Shown here: piece after piece, positions 5,539-8,447 of the stretch
Layout: every line of letters begins with the position of its first letter
Numbering within the stretch: the stretch's first letter is position 1
NCBI GenBank assembly: GCA_013696365.1
Contig: JACCYS010000039.1
Location: 1-8,447, forward strand
Reading direction: 5' to 3'
Source: Nocardioidaceae bacterium
GTDB taxonomy: Bacteria > Actinomycetota > Actinomycetes > Propionibacteriales > Nocardioidaceae
Length of the DNA stretch: 8,447 bases
Notes under the pieces: model-generated
The model's input: only the letters and a program-made list of their open reading frames with translations
Database searches by the model: none
Told to the model about the DNA's origin: nothing
Position numbers and translations under genes: made by a program

Positions 5539-6993
5539 ATGGCGATGACCCGAGTCTCCGCGGACATGATGGCCCGTCTGCTCGGCGAGCTGCCGCGTGG
5601 CGCGCCTGCGTACGAGGGTCTCGCCGCCCGGATCCGTCGCCTGATCGCCGAGGGTCGGCTGGGCGCGGACCATCAGCTGCCGTCGGAGCGCTCGATGGCG
5701 ATTGCTCTCGGCGTCAGTCGGACCACCGTGACCCGTGCGTACACAGAGCTGACCGACACCGGCTATGCCCACGCGAGGCAGGGCTCGGGCACGGCGGTGC
5801 GGGTGCCGGGCAGCAGCCGCGGTGCACTGGGGGGACTGCTCGCGGTGCAGGACGTCGACGAGACGCTCATCGATCTGACCTGCGCCGCGCCGGCCGCGGT
5901 GCCACAGTCGGCTGCCGCGATCGCCTGGGCAGCAGAGCAGATGCCGGCGCAGCTGCGAGGCACCGGGTACTACCCCGAGGGACTGCCCGAGCTGCGCGAC
6001 CTGGTCGCCGCCCGCTATGCCGAGCGCGGGCTGCCCACCAGCCCGGGACAGGTGCTGATCACCAGCGGCGCCCAGGCGGGGCTCGCGCTGGCCACCAGAC
6101 TGCTGATCTCTCCCGGTGACCGGGTGCTCGCCGAGGACCCGTCGTACCCCAACGCGATCGCAGCGGTGCGCGGGGCACACGGGCGGCTCGTCACCCACCC
6201 GATTGACGCCGCCGGGTGGGACGCGGCGACGTTGGAGTCCACGCTGCGCCGGGCCGCACCGAGCGTCGCGGTGCTGATGCCGGACTTCCACAACCCGACC
6301 GGTGCGCTGATGGGCGCGTCGATGCGAGCGCGGCTGGCCGAGATGTTTCGCCGGTCCGGCACCACCGTGGTCGTCGACGAGAGCAGCGCCGAACTGTCGC
6401 TGCAACACCCGAGCGGCATGCCGGCGCCGTTCGCGGCTTTCGGCGCCGACGTGATCACCGTGGGCAGTGCCAGCAAGTCCCTGTGGGGCGGCTTCCGGAT
6501 CGGCTGGGTGCGCGCACCGGAGCGCATGATGGCGGCACTCGTGGGCACCCGCGCCAGCGTCGACCTGGGCTCATCGGTCCTCGACCAGTTGGCCGTTAGC
6601 CACCTGCTGCGCGACCTCGAGCCTGCCCTCGCCGAGCGCCGGGCGGGTCTGCGCCGCAGCCGAGATGCCCTCGCCGCCGCCGTGCGCAGCCAACTGCCCA
6701 GCTGGCAGTTCACGCTGCCGGGAGGTGGGCTCAGCCTATGGTGCGCCCTGCCCCGGCCTTACGGGCCGGAGCTGGTGCAGGCAGCCGAGCGGACCGGTGT
6801 GCTGCTGGTGGCCGGAGGACGCTTCGGCGCCGACGGTGGACTGGCCGCAAACCTGCGGCTGCCGTTCACCGTGGACGAGTCCGTGGCCGCTGAGGCCGTA
6901 CGCCGGGTGGCCGTCGCCGACGAGCGGGTGCGCAGCAGCTTCGCCACCGTGCGGCGCCGCAGCGAGACCGGGCGCACCCCGCTGATCGCCTGA
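5539..6993 (+). CDS. MocR-type PLP-dependent transcriptional regulator (YczR-like)
   Basis: A 484-residue fusion of a GntR winged helix with a fold-type I aminotransferase domain. In the wHTH (about 15-85), LPSER is at 47-51 and LGVSRTTV at 57-64, followed by a short linker. The aminotransferase part (about 130-470) shows YYPEGLPELRDLVAARY, ITSGAQAGL, PDFHNPTG with N252, D280 in VVVDESS for the PLP ring nitrogen, the Schiff-base K313 in GSASKSLWGG, and carboxylate-binding-type R440 in NLRLPF. All PLP residues are kept, so cofactor binding is likely. The effector is unknown. ATG 5539 is preferred because it lies just after the operator repeats; ATG 5545 is also possible. The frame is open back to 5422, but that would overlap yczE. 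It probably controls the divergent yczE-type gene and itself. The DES stretch lacks the Tyr common in catalytic relatives. Confidence 0.9.
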   Translation: MAMTRVSADMMARLLGELPRGAPAYEGLAARIRRLIAEGRLGADHQLPSERSMAIALGVSRTTVTRAYTELTDTGYAHARQGSGTAVRVPGSSRGALGGLLAVQDVDETLIDLTCAAPAAVPQSAAAIAWAAEQMPAQLRGTGYYPEGLPELRDLVAARYAERGLPTSPGQVLITSGAQAGLALATRLLISPGDRVLAEDPSYPNAIAAVRGAHGRLVTHPIDAAGWDAATLESTLRRAAPSVAVLMPDFHNPTGALMGASMRARLAEMFRRSGTTVVVDESSAELSLQHPSGMPAPFAAFGADVITVGSASKSLWGGFRIGWVRAPERMMAALVGTRASVDLGSSVLDQLAVSHLLRDLEPALAERRAGLRRSRDALAAAVRSQLPSWQFTLPGGGLSLWCALPRPYGPELVQAAERTGVLLVAGGRFGADGGLAANLRLPFTVDESVAAEAVRRVAVADERVRSSFATVRRRSETGRTPLIA

Positions 6994-6996
6994 CCG

Positions 6997-7011
6997 GCCC
7001 GGGTGCCGGGC
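6997..7011. terminator. Short GC hairpin after the mocR-type stop
   Basis: GCCCGG, GTG loop, CCGGGC: a perfect 6-bp stem beginning 3 nt after the TGA. There is no T-tract, so it is only a weak terminator candidate between two convergent genes. Confidence 0.35.
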
Positions 7012-7025
7012 GTGCCCAAGCGCTC

Positions 7026-7067
7026 ACCTGGCGGTGGCGGCGGCGGCGGCGGTTCAGACTGCCAGGT
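7026..7067. repeat. GGC trinucleotide run inside a 7-bp inverted repeat at the serA stop
   Basis: ACCTGGC (7026-7032) and GCCAGGT (7061-7067) are perfect inverted arms. Between them is a run of five GGC (7036-7050) flanked by GGT on each side, and then the serA stop (7054-7056). It could act as a terminator or stability element for the serA mRNA. It may equally be simple GC repeat drift in the 60-nt gap between convergent genes. Confidence 0.35.
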
Positions 7068-8447
7068 CGACGCGGCGAACCCATTCGGCGTCCATCGCGG
7101 CCCGGACCTCCTCGCCGACCTCGGCGGTGACCGCAGAGTCCACGGCGATGACGACCAGCGCGTGCCCACCCTGGCGGTCGCGGCTGACCTGCATGCCAGC
7201 GATGTTGATGGCGTTGTCGCCAAGCAGGCCACCGACGGTGCCGATCATGCCGGGCCGGTCCTCGTAGCGGACGAACAGCAGTCGCTCGGTCGGCTCAATC
7301 TCGACGTCGTAGCCCTCGACCTCCACCAACCGCTCGCGCTGCTGGATGCCGACCAACGTGCCCGATACCGAAACCTGGCTGCCGTCGGCGCGCGTGCCGC
7401 GCAAAGTCACCAGGTTGCGGTGGTCGGGGCTGTCCGGGTCGGTGACCAGCCGGACCTCGACGCCCCGCTCGGCCGCCAGCAGCGGTGCGTTGACGTAGGA
7501 GACATTGTCCTCGACCACGTCGGCGAACACCCCTTTGAGCGCGGCGAGCTCGAGCACCTTGACGTCGTGCGCGGTGATCTCGCCGCGTACCTCCACGTCG
7601 AGCTGGGAGACGATGCCGTCGGCAAGGGCGGTGAAGATCCGCCCGAGCTTCTCAGTGAGCGCGATGCCGGGGCGTACGTCCTCGGCGATGACCCCGCCCT
7701 GCACATTGACGGCGTCGGGCACGAGCTCGCCGGCGAGTGCCAGCCGCACCGAGCGGGCCACCGCCACCCCTGCCTTCTCCTGCGCCTCGTCGGTGCTCGC
7801 ACCCAGATGTGGGGTGGCGACCACGTTGTCGAGCTCGAACAGTGGCGAGTCGGTGCAGGGCTCCTTGGCGAAGACATCCAGACCGGCGGCTCCGACGCGG
7901 CCCTCCTTGAGCGCGGCGAACAGAGCCTGCTCGTCGACGATGCCGCCGCGCGCGGCGTTCACGATGATGACGTGCGGCTTGACCTTGTGCAGCTCGTCGT
8001 GGCCGATGAGACCAACCGTTTCTGGCGTTTTGGGCAGGTGCACTGAGATCGCGTCCGCCTGGGCCAACAGCTCGTCGAGTCCGACCAGTCGCACCCCCAT
8101 CTGCGCCGCCCGGCCCGCTTGGACGTACGGGTCGTAGGCGATGACGCGCATGCCGAAGGCCGACAGTCGCTGTGCCACCAGCACCCCGATGCGGCCCAGA
8201 CCGACGATGCCCAGCGTCTTCTCGTAGAGCTCGGTGCCGGTGAAGGCGCTGCGCTTCCACTGCGCCGCGCGCAGCGTCTCGTTGGCCGGGGCGATGTGTC
8301 GGGCGGCGCTGAGCAGCAAGCCGACGGCAAGTTCGGCGGCGCTGGTGATGTTGGAGGTGGGCGCATTGACGACCATGACGCCGGCCTGAGTGGCGGCCTT
8401 GACGTCCACGTTGTCCAGACCGACTCCGGCGCGCGCGATCACCTTCA
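7054..8447 (-). CDS. serA: D-3-phosphoglycerate dehydrogenase, 5' end cut by window edge
   Basis: NAD-dependent oxidation of 3-phosphoglycerate to 3-phosphohydroxypyruvate, the committed step of serine synthesis. The visible 463 or so residues run from KVIARAGVGLDNVDV to the C-terminus; roughly 60-70 N-terminal residues lie outside the window. Counted from the V at 8440-8442, the Rossmann motif GLGRIG is at 81-86, catalytic-type R165 is in NAARGG, E194 in FAKEP and H212 in PHLGAST. Beyond it come the intervening ASB-like domain (about 245-380) and an ACT domain (about 388-462, LLFVRYEDRPGMIG), which in relatives binds serine for feedback inhibition. This is the long type I form usual in actinobacteria. 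It is convergent with the mocR-type gene and co-directional with leuB-ilvE-cimA. Confidence 0.95.
   Translation of the reverse strand, partial: KVIARAGVGLDNVDVKAATQAGVMVVNAPTSNITSAAELAVGLLLSAARHIAPANETLRAAQWKRSAFTGTELYEKTLGIVGLGRIGVLVAQRLSAFGMRVIAYDPYVQAGRAAQMGVRLVGLDELLAQADAISVHLPKTPETVGLIGHDELHKVKPHVIIVNAARGGIVDEQALFAALKEGRVGAAGLDVFAKEPCTDSPLFELDNVVATPHLGASTDEAQEKAGVAVARSVRLALAGELVPDAVNVQGGVIAEDVRPGIALTEKLGRIFTALADGIVSQLDVEVRGEITAHDVKVLELAALKGVFADVVEDNVSYVNAPLLAAERGVEVRLVTDPDSPDHRNLVTLRGTRADGSQVSVSGTLVGIQQRERLVEVEGYDVEIEPTERLLFVRYEDRPGMIGTVGGLLGDNAINIAGMQVSRDRQGGHALVVIAVDSAVTAEVGEEVRAAMDAEWVRRVDLAV

Noticed and set aside
5475..5567. Upstream ATG (5567) as the yczE-type start
   Set aside because: It would overlap the regulator start and the AGTGG repeats. 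The family N-terminus does not need the extra 30 residues.
5494..6408. Minus-strand open frame opposite the mocR-type gene
   Set aside because: Antisense shadow; the plus frame has wHTH and PLP motifs throughout.
7036..7050. GGC run as part of a CRISPR or larger repeat array
   Set aside because: It is a single short trinucleotide run with no spacers or longer repeat unit.
7003..8046. Plus-strand open frame (347 codons) opposite serA
   Set aside because: Antisense to conserved SerA and its product begins with a translated GGC repeat; no domain seen.

Overview
The window looks like chromosomal DNA of a high-GC actinomycete (Actinomycetota). G/C dominates third codon positions, start codons are often GTG or TTG, ribosome-binding sites are weak, and LeuB and the long ACT-domain SerA are of actinobacterial type. 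Genus cannot be fixed from the sequence alone. I see no mobile element, CRISPR array, tRNA or rRNA.

Left part (about 1-4120, minus strand): a branched-chain amino acid operon read right to left as [leader peptide/attenuator-like region] - small unknown ORF - leuB - ilvE - cimA. leuB and ilvE overlap by ATGA, ilvE and cimA are 7 nt apart, and the small ORF ends 1 nt before the first leuB start candidate. CimA makes (R)-citramalate from pyruvate and acetyl-CoA. LeuB can oxidise 3-methylmalate as well as 3-isopropylmalate. IlvE does the last transamination to Ile, Leu and Val. The set therefore fits threonine-independent isoleucine synthesis plus the leucine dehydrogenase step. The most notable unannotated structure is just upstream: a 15-codon ORF with the run Val-Val-Ile-Leu leads straight into a 12-bp hairpin, and the downstream arm can pair instead with a later segment. 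This is the layout of ribosome-mediated transcription attenuation.

Middle part (about 4119-7000): a plus-strand SAM-dependent O-methyltransferase-like gene, then a minus-strand YczE-type membrane protein gene that overlaps its 3' end by 62 nt, then a divergently transcribed MocR-type (GntR wHTH plus aminotransferase fold) regulator. The 61-bp yczE/mocR gap holds four AGTGG half-sites, two per strand, spaced about three helical turns. This is a probable autoregulated operator and it also supports both start choices.

Right part (7054-8447, minus strand): most of serA (3-phosphoglycerate dehydrogenase, long form with ASB and ACT domains), cut at its N-terminus by the window edge. It converges on the mocR gene over a 60-nt gap with a GGC repeat and short inverted repeats. 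serA close to leuB-ilvE-cimA is a familiar actinobacterial neighbourhood; the methyltransferase-yczE-mocR block lies between them.
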